A stretch of 64,000 bases of DNA from Oscillatoriaceae cyanobacterium M33_DOE_052 (lineage in GTDB: Bacteria > Cyanobacteriota > Cyanobacteriia > Cyanobacteriales > Laspinemataceae): NCBI GenBank assembly GCA_015296065.1, contig DVDU01000211.1:1-64000 (forward strand). The letters are read 5' to 3'. Numbering within the stretch: position 1 is the first letter of the stretch; each line of letters opens with the position of its first letter. Positions 7,698 to 14,423 of this stretch are shown here, one piece after another. The notes below the pieces were generated by a model. The model searched no databases and had not been told where the DNA came from. It saw only the letters and a list, made by a program, of their open reading frames with translations. The translations under genes were made by a program, and so were the position numbers.

Positions 7698-8555
7698 ATG
7701 ACAAATAAAGCCGATATTGGCAGTAAACGGTTAATTAGCCTAGAACCGGAAAAATGGGTAAAATGGCTAACCGCCTTTACCGATGTAGAGGTTCGAGAAA
7801 TTGTTAACTCAGAATTCCAATGGATTAGCCGAGAAAGTGATGTATTAATCCGCGCTTACACCCCCGAATATGGGGAATTCTTGCTCATCAATGAGTTACA
7901 ATTATATTACAGCGGAAAATTGCCCCGCCGCATCCGAGCGTATGCTGGGTTGGCGGAGGAAAAGTATCAGCTACCTGTATATCCGGTACTGGTGAATATT
8001 CTGCAAAGTAGTTCCGCCAATATTCCCCAGAGTTACTTTTCGGAATTTGCCGGGTTACAAGCCCGTCAAGATTATCGAGTAATTAATCTGTGGGAGGTGA
8101 ATGCGGAGATAGTTTTTGAGCGATCGCTGACAGCACTTTTACCCTTTGTCCCGGTGTTAAAAGGAGGTGGAGCCGAATCTACAGTACAACAAGCATTGCG
8201 ATTGTTACGCGATGACGAAAAACTTAGCGACCTGGAAACTCTTTTGGCGTTTTTTGCGACTTTTGTTTTAGAAAGTAGCGTAGTGCAACAAATAATGAGG
8301 TGGGATATGGCAGTATTACAGCAATCTCCCTGGTATCAAGAGATTTTGAATCAAGGAATTCAACAAGGACGCGAGGAAGGACGAGAGGAAGGACTTATAT
8401 CCGCGATCGCCCTGGGGTTAGAATTAAAATTTGGCGAAACCGCATTATCACTAATGCCCGCAGTTTCACAAATTAAAAATGTGGCTCGGTTGACGGCACT
8501 TAAGGACGCAATTAAAACCGTCAATAGTCTGGCCGAATTCCAGCGAATGATTTAA
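7698..8555 (+). CDS. Rpn-type PD-(D/E)XK nuclease/transposase-related protein
   Basis: The product (285 aa) matches the recombination-promoting nuclease (Rpn) or putative-transposase family common in cyanobacteria. The nuclease core is visible as D48 in SDVLIRA and E66-x-Q68 in INELQLYYSG, followed by RRIRAYAGLAEEKYQLPVYPV. The C-terminal part carries the repetitive QGIQQGREEGREEGL element leading into a LELKFG helix, typical of this family. In E. coli, RpnA-type proteins are DNA endonucleases that raise RecA-independent recombination. These genes are often multicopy and mobile. It lies alone next to repeat DNA and ends before a strong hairpin. Confidence 0.8.
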   Translation: MTNKADIGSKRLISLEPEKWVKWLTAFTDVEVREIVNSEFQWISRESDVLIRAYTPEYGEFLLINELQLYYSGKLPRRIRAYAGLAEEKYQLPVYPVLVNILQSSSANIPQSYFSEFAGLQARQDYRVINLWEVNAEIVFERSLTALLPFVPVLKGGGAESTVQQALRLLRDDEKLSDLETLLAFFATFVLESSVVQQIMRWDMAVLQQSPWYQEILNQGIQQGREEGREEGLISAIALGLELKFGETALSLMPAVSQIKNVARLTALKDAIKTVNSLAEFQRMI

Positions 8556-8582
8556 TATTGCTTGAATTTGAATTTTCTCTCC

Positions 8583-8617
8583 GCCAGCGCCGAAAATCAT
8601 CAATTTTCGGCGCTGGC
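8583..8617. terminator. Long hairpin after the Rpn-type gene
   Basis: GCCAGCGCCGAAAAT and its reverse complement form a perfect 15-bp stem with a 5-nt loop, 28 bases after the stop codon. The following TTGTGCTTG is a poor T-tract, so termination is likely but not certain. It may instead be an interspersed palindrome. Confidence 0.6.
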
Positions 8618-8753
8618 TTGTGCTTGAATGTTTCCGGCTCCCCGTTGATGACCAGTTATTTGGTATAGTTATCTTGGGAACCTCCATAAGAAACCACTTT
8701 TCCCCCAAAACACAGAGAAAAAAAGGCGATCGCCCATTTTTTCGGATAAATCT

Positions 8754-9095
8754 CTAGATTTGCTTCACAACAGGATATTTCGGTTGTTTGAGAAATTCCA
8801 ATAAACCAACGGTTCCCACAAAAAAGGTATAAACCGCTGATTTTAGGGGATTTTTTCCTTGGAAATTCGCAGCAAATCCAGCAATTATAGCCTCAATTAA
8901 ATGACTGATTAGAGCAAATCTGGCCAGAATTATTACCCATGTAAAAGTCTCATTTCTCCATATATCATGGAAAGGTATATCAATAAAATTTCTAGTAAAA
9001 TCCCAGATTTCTAAAATGATGGCTCCACTAATTAGCATAGTGGAAACTATCTTGATTATTGACGGAAAAACAGGGGCGTTCGCAGTCCATTTCAT
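8754..9095 (-). CDS. Small three-helix membrane protein (TMEM254/DUF4499-like)
   Basis: A 113-residue protein with three hydrophobic helices (about 12-32, 50-72, 84-104). The segment HLIEAIIAGFAANFQGKNP followed by a third helix ending in GLLEFLKQP resembles the DUF4499/TMEM254 family, in which a His-x-x-Glu-Ala helix precedes a short polar loop and a final helix. This is a resemblance from memory, not a proven match. Function is unknown. It is monocistronic, with intergenic repeats on its 5' side. Confidence 0.6.
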   Translation of the reverse strand: MKWTANAPVFPSIIKIVSTMLISGAIILEIWDFTRNFIDIPFHDIWRNETFTWVIILARFALISHLIEAIIAGFAANFQGKNPLKSAVYTFFVGTVGLLEFLKQPKYPVVKQI

Positions 9096-9336
9096 TTGAG
9101 CTATTACTCCTGACCATTATTTTGATTATCTATGATCCATGATATGTGTTCCGGCGTACTATTACGATGTAGTTTACACAGCAATGCCGTGTCCTCAATA
9201 TGGGGACCCCCAATGCCCTGTCCCCAAGAAGCTACAGGTCTCTGTTTGGGAGGACGCGGTAGTACCTTGGGAAGATGAAGTGGGTAAGGGGAGATGGGAC
9301 AGATTTTGATACATTGATACAATGTGAGGAGATTTG
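9096..9336. other. Short intergenic region with repeats and xseA ribosome-binding site
   Basis: This is a divergent promoter region between the membrane-protein gene and xseA. It contains a copy of the AATGCCGTGTCC repeat near 9184 and a GAGGAGA ribosome-binding site at 9326-9332. Confidence 0.5.
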
Positions 9337-10530
9337 GTGGCGGCGATGGATGAAATTGATCATTACAATATTCCCGAAGAAGCAGTATCCGTATCGGCAT
9401 TAACTGGGTATCTTAAGTCCCTGCTCGAGTATGATGAGCAGCTACAACATTTGTGGGTATTGGGGGAAGTTTCCAGTACGAATTCTCATCCCAAGGGGGT
9501 GTTTTTCACTTTACAAGATAAGCAGGCATCTATTCAGTGCATAGTCTGGAATAACTACCGGGAAAAACTGCTGCAAATGCCCGTAGCTGGGGAGCAAGTG
9601 TTGGTTTTGGGGAGCTTACGCCTGTACTCCCAACGGGGGGAGTATAACCTCCAAGTTTGGCAGGTACTCCCAGCGGGAGAAGGGTTAAAGTCTCTGCACG
9701 ATCGCCAGTTAAAAGCGCGTCTGGAAGCAGAAGGACTGTTTCACCCGCAGCGGAAGCGGCCCCTACCCCCCCATCCCCAGACTGTGGCGGTGGTGACTGC
9801 TCCCCAGGGTGCGGCGTGGGGGGATATCCAGCGGACTCTGACGCAACGCTATCCGGGGTTGCGGGTGTTGCTGTCTCCGGCTATAGTCCAGGGTAGGCAA
9901 GCGGCTAGCTCGATCGCCTCGGCCATTGCCCGCGTCCAAAGAGATGGTAGAGCCGAAGTGGTAATTTTGGCTCGTGGTGGTGGTGCCAGTGAAGATTTAG
10001 AATGCTTTAATGATGAGCGGGTAGTCAGAGCGATCGCCTCTTGCACCATCCCCATTATCGCCGGTATCGGCCACCAGCGCGATGAGACTCTCGCCGACTT
10101 AGCGGCGGATGCTGTCGCTCATACCCCCACCGCCGCCGCTCAAATGGCAGTGCCCAGCCTTGCCAGTTTATCCCAGCAACATCGCGATCGCGTTTTTGCC
10201 CTGCAGGCGGCGGTAGAGCGGCGCTGCTTATACATCCGCTCTCACTTAGAGCGACAGCGCCAGCGTCTAGAAAAACTACCTCAAACCAGCGTTAGTCTGC
10301 AGCGAGCCAACCAAAAATGCCAAATGTTACGGCAAAAACTCGCCGCCATTGACCCTCATGCCGTCTTGCAGCGGGGTTATGCCTTGGTGAGACTTCCTGA
10401 TGGGGCGATCGTCCGTCATGCCAGCACCATCACCCCCGGACAAAAACTCTTAATCAGATTTGGCGACAGTCAAGCTCAAGTTATTGTCACCGAAATCATC
10501 ACCCCCAGTCAACCCCCCACATCACCATAA
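9337..10530 (+). CDS. xseA: Exodeoxyribonuclease VII large subunit
   Basis: XseA is the catalytic subunit of ExoVII, which degrades single-stranded DNA from both ends into short oligonucleotides. The 397-residue product begins with an OB-fold domain (LWVLGEVSSTNSHPKGVFF, SIQCIVWNNYR). The nuclease domain follows, with TVAVVTAPQGAAWGDIQ, VVILARGGGASEDLECFNDE and PIIAGIGHQRDETLADLAAD AVAHTPTAAA split across 235-270. A coiled coil with basic residues (RRCLYIRSHLERQRQRLE) would hold the small subunits. GTG 9337 follows GAGGAGA by about 5 nt; ATG 9346 is an alternative. Six bases separate it from xseB. Confidence 0.95.
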   Translation: MAAMDEIDHYNIPEEAVSVSALTGYLKSLLEYDEQLQHLWVLGEVSSTNSHPKGVFFTLQDKQASIQCIVWNNYREKLLQMPVAGEQVLVLGSLRLYSQRGEYNLQVWQVLPAGEGLKSLHDRQLKARLEAEGLFHPQRKRPLPPHPQTVAVVTAPQGAAWGDIQRTLTQRYPGLRVLLSPAIVQGRQAASSIASAIARVQRDGRAEVVILARGGGASEDLECFNDERVVRAIASCTIPIIAGIGHQRDETLADLAADAVAHTPTAAAQMAVPSLASLSQQHRDRVFALQAAVERRCLYIRSHLERQRQRLEKLPQTSVSLQRANQKCQMLRQKLAAIDPHAVLQRGYALVRLPDGAIVRHASTITPGQKLLIRFGDSQAQVIVTEIITPSQPPTSP

Positions 10531-10536
10531 ATTGCC

Positions 10537-10773
10537 ATGAGCAAATCCCGCCAAACCCCCCCCAACCAATGGAACTATGAGGAAACCATTGCCCAAGTAG
10601 AATCCCTGGTAGCCGAAATAGAAACCGGGGATATAGAATTAGAAGCCCTCTTCGATAAATTCACCCTTGCCGTCGAATCATTGCGCCAATGCGAAACCTT
10701 TCTAGACCAGCGGCAAAAGCAAATGCAGTTACAAATTGAAATTCTCAACGATCGGGCAGGGCAAGTCGAGTAA
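10537..10773 (+). CDS. xseB: Exodeoxyribonuclease VII small subunit
   Basis: A 78-residue acidic helical protein with the XseB pattern: NYEETIAQVESLVAEIETGDIELE, LFDKFTLAVESLRQCETFLDQ. Several copies decorate the long helix of each XseA subunit and are needed for activity. It is translated from an ATG six bases after the xseA stop, so the two form a short operon. Confidence 0.95.
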   Translation: MSKSRQTPPNQWNYEETIAQVESLVAEIETGDIELEALFDKFTLAVESLRQCETFLDQRQKQMQLQIEILNDRAGQVE

Positions 10774-10802
10774 AGGCATCAAATTAGCATAATTCCCTTT
10801 TT

Positions 10803-10838
10803 GATGAAATATTTACCAAAATCTGGAAAAATTTCATC
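10803..10838. repeat. Hairpin downstream of xseB
   Basis: GATGAAAT (10803-10810) and ATTTCATC (10831-10838) form a perfect 8-bp stem around an A-rich loop, 30 bases after the xseB stop. It could act as an mRNA 3'-end stabiliser. There is no T-tract. Confidence 0.4.
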
Positions 10839-10845
10839 TTAGGGG

Positions 10846-10874
10846 GTGACACCCCTCAATAGATGTGCTAGATT
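10846..10874 (+). promoter_or_regulatory. Predicted promoter with operator-like palindrome over the -35 box
   Basis: GTGACA (10846-10851) and TAGATT (10869-10874) are spaced by exactly 17 bases, a good sigma-70-type pair. The palindrome GGGGTG-A-CACCCC (10843-10855) overlaps the -35 box and could be a repressor site. The predicted start, near 10881, lies about 48 bases before an intrinsic terminator and there is no gene between. Confidence 0.45.
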
Positions 10875-10880
10875 AAATGG

Positions 10881-10928
10881 AGTAGATGCACCCTGATGGC
10901 AACGCCCCTGATGTGGGCGTTTTTTTTT
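10881..10928 (+). ncRNA. Candidate short non-coding RNA
   Basis: A promoter-like pair at 10846-10874 and a strong terminator at 10901-10928 delimit a transcript of about 48 nt with no open frame. The 5' part (about 10881-10900) would be single-stranded. The same structure can also be read as the terminator of xseAB, and this is the main alternative. I cannot match it to a known cyanobacterial sRNA family. Confidence 0.35.
10901..10928 (+). terminator. Intrinsic terminator
   Basis: AACGCCC and GGGCGTT form a 7-bp stem with a 6-nt loop, followed by an uninterrupted run of eight T. It ends the xseAB transcript, the candidate small RNA, or both. Confidence 0.85.
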
Positions 10929-10965
10929 GGCGGCGAACCGTGGAAAATAAAAACCGTCAACAGGT

Positions 10966-11043
10966 TTGTCGTAGGGCTTTAGCCCAAAAAGCAAAGTAGT
11001 AGGGCTGAAGCCCTACTACAAACCTCAGAAAGAGGGCTGAAGC
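10966..11043. repeat. Interspersed TAGGGCTTTAGCCC palindromes
   Basis: Three copies of the GGGCTNNAGCCC palindrome lie close together. The central one, GTAGTAGGGCT-GA-AGCCCTACTAC (10996-11019), is a perfect 11-bp hairpin. These belong to the same family as the 31-bp tandem array near 3.9 kb. They abut the stop codon of the ferredoxin gene. Confidence 0.75.
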
Positions 11044-11044
11044 C

Positions 11045-11470
11045 CTACTTAGGGGTGCGTGCCTTCCTCTTTGGCGAAGGGTGGCGCATGGGGAAACCCA
11101 ACGGGAGGACCACCTGCTCCTTGCGCTCTTGTTCGAGTTGCTTGAGCTTGGTATAGTCCACCCAGTGGATACAGTCCACGGGACAAGTGTCGATCGCCTC
11201 TTGAATCACCTCTTCCGGGTCTCCATCTTGGCGAATCACCCGAGAGCGACCATTATCTGGTTCAATATAGAAGGTGCTGCGGGCCACGTGGGCGCAGTGC
11301 TTGCAGCCGATGCAAGTGGGTTCATCCACATAAACCCCCTTTTGCCGCAAGACACCGCCTAATTCCGGCTCTAAACCAGAACGATCGGGCGCATCCCGCA
11401 AAAAACCTCCTAACTCCGGCTCTAACCCGGAGCGAGTGGGGTTAATTTCCTCGGGAGCAAATTCATCCAT
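11045..11470 (-). CDS. 4Fe-4S ferredoxin with duplicated N-terminal motif
   Basis: The product (141 aa) contains the iron-sulfur motif CIGCKHC at 53-59 plus C96 in CPVDC, which together can bind one 4Fe-4S cluster; C100 is an extra cysteine. Before the cluster the sequence SGLEPELGG occurs twice (14-22 and 31-39), a feature I recall in cyanobacterial members of this ferredoxin group. The C-terminus is basic. It is an electron carrier of unknown partner. It follows ycf35 and DUF2997 directly, and its start overlaps the ycf35 stop by one base, so the three form one operon. Confidence 0.92.
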   Translation of the reverse strand: MDEFAPEEINPTRSGLEPELGGFLRDAPDRSGLEPELGGVLRQKGVYVDEPTCIGCKHCAHVARSTFYIEPDNGRSRVIRQDGDPEEVIQEAIDTCPVDCIHWVDYTKLKQLEQERKEQVVLPLGFPMRHPSPKRKARTPK

Positions 11471-11856
11471 CAGCCTGCCCAGCGTTGAAGGACCAATCGG
11501 ATGGAACCATCCTCGTTCTTCTGTTGCTGGGCCACTTGAAAGCCCTGCTTAGTGGTTTCATTCACCACCGTGTGATAGGCGTAACGTTGGGTAACTTGGT
11601 TGAGGAAACCATTTACCGTCAGATTTTGCTGCCAGTATTGCAGGTCTGCAACCAATTCATATTCCTGGCCGTTCCAGCGGAAACCCACATCATAGCCGTT
11701 GTCTTGCTCGATCGCCACCTCGGCGGATGCGGTTTGACCCCGATAGCCGCGTACTTCTCTTGGGCCGGCTTTCCAGTCAATGCCCATATCAGTTAAAGCC
11801 GCTTGCAGTCCAGTCAGATTGCGAATCTGGGTTTTGATTTGGCTGAAATGTGACAT
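11470..11856 (-). CDS. ycf35: Ycf35 (DUF1257) protein
   Basis: The product (128 aa) begins MSHFSQIKTQIRNLTGLQAAL and continues DMGIDWKAGPREVRGYRGQ, both typical of the Ycf35/DUF1257 family found in cyanobacteria and some algal plastids. No catalytic motif is visible and the function is not established. Its position between a DUF2997 protein and a ferredoxin suggests work in a redox or cofactor process (inference). Confidence 0.92.
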   Translation of the reverse strand: MSHFSQIKTQIRNLTGLQAALTDMGIDWKAGPREVRGYRGQTASAEVAIEQDNGYDVGFRWNGQEYELVADLQYWQQNLTVNGFLNQVTQRYAYHTVVNETTKQGFQVAQQQKNEDGSIRLVLQRWAG

Positions 11857-11907
11857 AGTTGCTTGCTTTCTTGAGTGAGTGAATGTTAAAGGACAAACTG
11901 AAAAAAC

Positions 11908-12117
11908 TTACCAATCGCCGAAACTCGCCTGGTTGGTTGCTTTCGTCACCTGCTGCACCTCCGAGGCAAAAAACTCGGAGGTCTTCTGCTGACTCAGAAC
12001 CAGACCCAGTTGCGCTTCAATGGCAGCCGTCACCGCCGCGCAATCCGATCCGGTAACGCCAGTGACTTTCTCCACCACTCGGCCATCGGGATAGATGACA
12101 AACTCTAGTTCTTCCAT
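11908..12117 (-). CDS. DUF2997 small protein
   Basis: A 69-residue protein opening MEELEFVIYPDGRVVEKVTG, with CAAVTAAIEAQLG near 26-38, the DUF2997 pattern. In cyanobacteria this family is regularly encoded immediately upstream of ycf35, as here (51-base gap). Function is unknown. It is the first gene of the operon. Confidence 0.88.
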   Translation of the reverse strand: MEELEFVIYPDGRVVEKVTGVTGSDCAAVTAAIEAQLGLVLSQQKTSEFFASEVQQVTKATNQASFGDW

Positions 12118-12632
12118 ACTCTATGGTTGGTAAAGGACTCTTGTCTCTCAGGCAGGGCCGCTAGCGCCCCGACCGGTGATGCCTGCTCCGAGCAGGTCGA
12201 TCGCTCTCCGATGTTTCCAGAACGGTTCGCCTCGTACATCAATTGCTATCAATTGAATCATAACTTGGCAATTCTTAACAATAGTTCTTATTTAGGAGAG
12301 TAATAGATTCATCTCTTGTCAGTGTGTCTTAACTCACCCTTGGGCGTCAAGGGAAATTGCCCAAACCATGAAAAAATAGCCGTCTGCCAACTCCCACCAG
12401 CTTCCGCCCCCTGCCCTAATTCCCAGCAGCGGATTTCCACCATTAACATATTTATGATTTATTGTCAATAGTGACATTGTTAAAAATAGCTAAAAAATTA
12501 TCCCTGGATCTAAATACCAAGACCAGGTGTCAGTTTATGTAATTAATTACTGATTACTAACTAAACATATAAATATTTGGGGATGGAACCCAAAAGCGGA
12601 TAATAAAAGATTGTCCATTCAGCGAGTAAGCT
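12118..12632. other. Divergent promoter region, no gene seen
   Basis: The 515 bases between the DUF2997 operon (leftward) and the oxidoreductase gene (rightward) hold no open frame with protein-like content and no tRNA. The centre (about 12250-12560) is A/T-rich and should contain promoters for both sides. No clear operator was identified. Confidence 0.5.
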
Positions 12633-13643
12633 ATGATTTCTGAGAATCAGAATCGGGAAACGAACCGCATCCGAGTCGGAGTGCTGGGTTTTGGCGGTTT
12701 GGGGCAAGCAGCGGCGAGGGTGCTGGCCCCCAAAACCGAGATGAAGTGGGTAGCGGTGGCAGATAAAAAAGGCTGCGCTTACAACTCCAAGGGATTAAAT
12801 CCCGATACCTGCATTAATACTTATCATCACCAAGGGAGCGTGGGGTTTGTGGAACCTTGGGGCATCCTCTGCGATGATGGCATCGGCGAACTGATCAAAA
12901 CTGCGCCCGTAGATGGTTATTTTTTAGCCCTGCCAAACCTGCCAAATACCTTTATGGCATCAGTGGCGCGGCAGTTTATCCAGTCGGGTTGGCGGGGAGT
13001 GCTGGTAGATGCCATGAAACGCACCAGTGCCGTAGAGCAGCTACTAGAGTTGCAAAATGAATTGCAAGCGGCTGGCATTACTTATATGACTGGTTGTGGG
13101 GCGACACCCGGTTTATTGACAGCAGCGGCAGCATTAGCAGCCCAGAGTTATGCTGAGATTCACAGTGTCAAGATTACTTTTGGTGTGGGAATTGCTAATT
13201 GGGAGGCATATCGAGCGACAATTCGCGAAGATATTGCCCATATGCCCGGTTATGATGTGACAACGGCGATGGCGATGAGCGATGCGGAGGTAGAGGCGCT
13301 GTTGGCTCTAACCGATGGCAAAATTACCCTGGAGAATATGGAGCATGCGGATGATATCATGCTAGAATTGGCGGGGATTTGCCCACGAGATCGGGTCACG
13401 GTTGGCGGCGTAGTCGATACCCGCAACCCCAAAAAACCCCTCAGCACCAACGTGCAAATCACCGGTCGCACATTCGAGGGCAAAATATCCACCCACACCT
13501 TTACATTGGGTGACGAAACCAGCATGGCAGCTAATGTGTGCGGTCCTGCATTCGGCTACCTCAAAGCTGGCGTGAAATTGCATCGCCGAGGTATTTACGG
13601 TTTATTTACCGCCGCCGAAGTCATGCCCCACTTTGTCAGGTAA
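12633..13643 (+). CDS. Saccharopine dehydrogenase-like oxidoreductase
   Basis: The 336-residue product starts with a Rossmann dinucleotide-binding motif, [18 protein letters not shown] (15-32). It continues with [30 protein letters not shown] and [20 protein letters not shown], which fit the saccharopine/carboxynorspermidine dehydrogenase superfamily as annotated across cyanobacteria. The substrate is not known; polyamine or amino-acid chemistry is possible. The gene is monocistronic and followed by a 15-bp hairpin at 13708-13745. Confidence 0.8.
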   Translation: MISENQNRETNRIRVGVLGFGGLGQAAARVLAPKTEMKWVAVADKKGCAYNSKGLNPDTCINTYHHQGSVGFVEPWGILCDDGIGELIKTAPVDGYFLALPNLPNTFMASVARQFIQSGWRGVLVDAMKRTSAVEQLLELQNELQAAGITYMTGCGATPGLLTAAAALAAQSYAEIHSVKITFGVGIANWEAYRATIREDIAHMPGYDVTTAMAMSDAEVEALLALTDGKITLENMEHADDIMLELAGICPRDRVTVGGVVDTRNPKKPLSTNVQITGRTFEGKISTHTFTLGDETSMAANVCGPAFGYLKAGVKLHRRGIYGLFTAAEVMPHFVR

Positions 13644-13707
13644 ACCAGCGGTTGTGGGATTGCTAGCTATCTAATTAAGCCGCTGCCAATTATCTGTACC
13701 GGCATCT

Positions 13708-13745
13708 ACATCTTTCTTGACAATTAAAAGTGTTAAGAAAGATGT
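13708..13745. repeat. Long hairpin after the oxidoreductase gene
   Basis: ACATCTTTCTTGACA pairs with TGTTAAGAAAGATGT over 15 positions (one G-U pair) around a 9-nt A-rich loop. It lies 65 bases after a stop codon but has no T-tract, so it may be an mRNA 3' stabiliser or a mobile palindrome. Confidence 0.6.
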
Positions 13746-13824
13746 CTGTAGCCAAATACATAATTAAAATTAATATGTTTTTATCTTGACAAGGAACGAT
13801 TTAATCATGTAAAAAATACGTAGC

Positions 13825-13927
13825 TATCGCAGTAGCCAAGGCAGTGAAGACAAAACCTTGGTCTGGCTGAGGAGCCAGACGCACTCGATGTCCTAATCTA
13901 TCTGACTACTGCTATAATATATTTTTT
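13825..13927 (+). ncRNA. Candidate three-way-junction structured RNA
   Basis: Three helices fit together without gaps. P1 pairs TATCGCAGTAG (13825-13835) with CTACTGCTATA (13906-13916), 10 of 11 positions. P2 is CCAAGG (13836-13841) with CCTTGG (13856-13861). P3 is TCTGGCT (13862-13868) with AGCCAGA (13873-13879), closed by a GAGG loop. AGTG in the P2 loop can also pair with CACT at 13882-13885. A T-run follows P1 at 13922-13927. The element ends about 60 bases before the next gene. It could be a leader that controls the following operon, or an independent RNA. I cannot assign a known family. Confidence 0.5.
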
Positions 13928-13988
13928 GTCCTTGCCCATATAAAATATTTTAAACTTTTACGATTCTCCAAATTCAGTCGATAATTCA

Positions 13989-14423
13989 ATGATACACGCA
14001 ACTATAGCTGAATTAAAACAAGCATTTAAAACAAAAAACACACAATTAAAACAAGTAGATGGATCGACTAGATATTTATTGCTGTTTTATGTGGCAGAAA
14101 TTGGAGTAAAAATTATATATTTACAAAAATTTAAACTTCAATCTACGGCAGACATAGAATTAAAAGAAAAAGAATTTTTAAAAAAACATGGGCATAATTT
14201 ACAAATATGGCTGAAAAAGTGTGATAAATTACCTGCTAGTATATTACCCAATAATGATGTTTTGCAATGGAGGTTAAAAAATGGAGATAAATCAACGACA
14301 TATTCTGTAAAATATGCTCATGAGGCTTGGCGATATGGAATTGGCATCGTCGCGGAAGACGAAGATAAATTAGTGGCATGGCTGCAAGATTTGTGCAAGT
14401 GGATTAAGGAGAACATCAAATGA
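13989..14423 (+). CDS. Small helical protein upstream of the double ATPase
   Basis: The 144-residue product is lysine-rich, alpha-helical and has no recognised family. Features: YLLLFYVAEIGVKIIYLQKF at 29-48 (helix followed by a basic segment), LKEKEFLKKHGHNLQIWLKK, and AHEAWRYGIG near 110-119. The spacing of helices is reminiscent of HEPN-type RNA-binding or RNase proteins, but the RxxxxH catalytic motif is not evident, so no function is claimed. Its DNA is more A/T-rich than its neighbours, which hints at recent acquisition. Its stop codon overlaps the start of the 904-residue ATPase (ATGA), so the two proteins are likely made together. Confidence 0.75.
   Translation: MIHATIAELKQAFKTKNTQLKQVDGSTRYLLLFYVAEIGVKIIYLQKFKLQSTADIELKEKEFLKKHGHNLQIWLKKCDKLPASILPNNDVLQWRLKNGDKSTTYSVKYAHEAWRYGIGIVAEDEDKLVAWLQDLCKWIKENIK

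Noticed and set aside
9104-9400. A 98-codon minus-strand frame overlapping the start of xseA
   Set aside because: It runs over the xseA ribosome-binding site and N-terminus on the other strand and has no family features.
12118-12260. A tRNA-like GC-rich fold around 12150-12240
   Set aside because: No T-loop GTTCRANNC at the right place and no acceptor stem could be formed.
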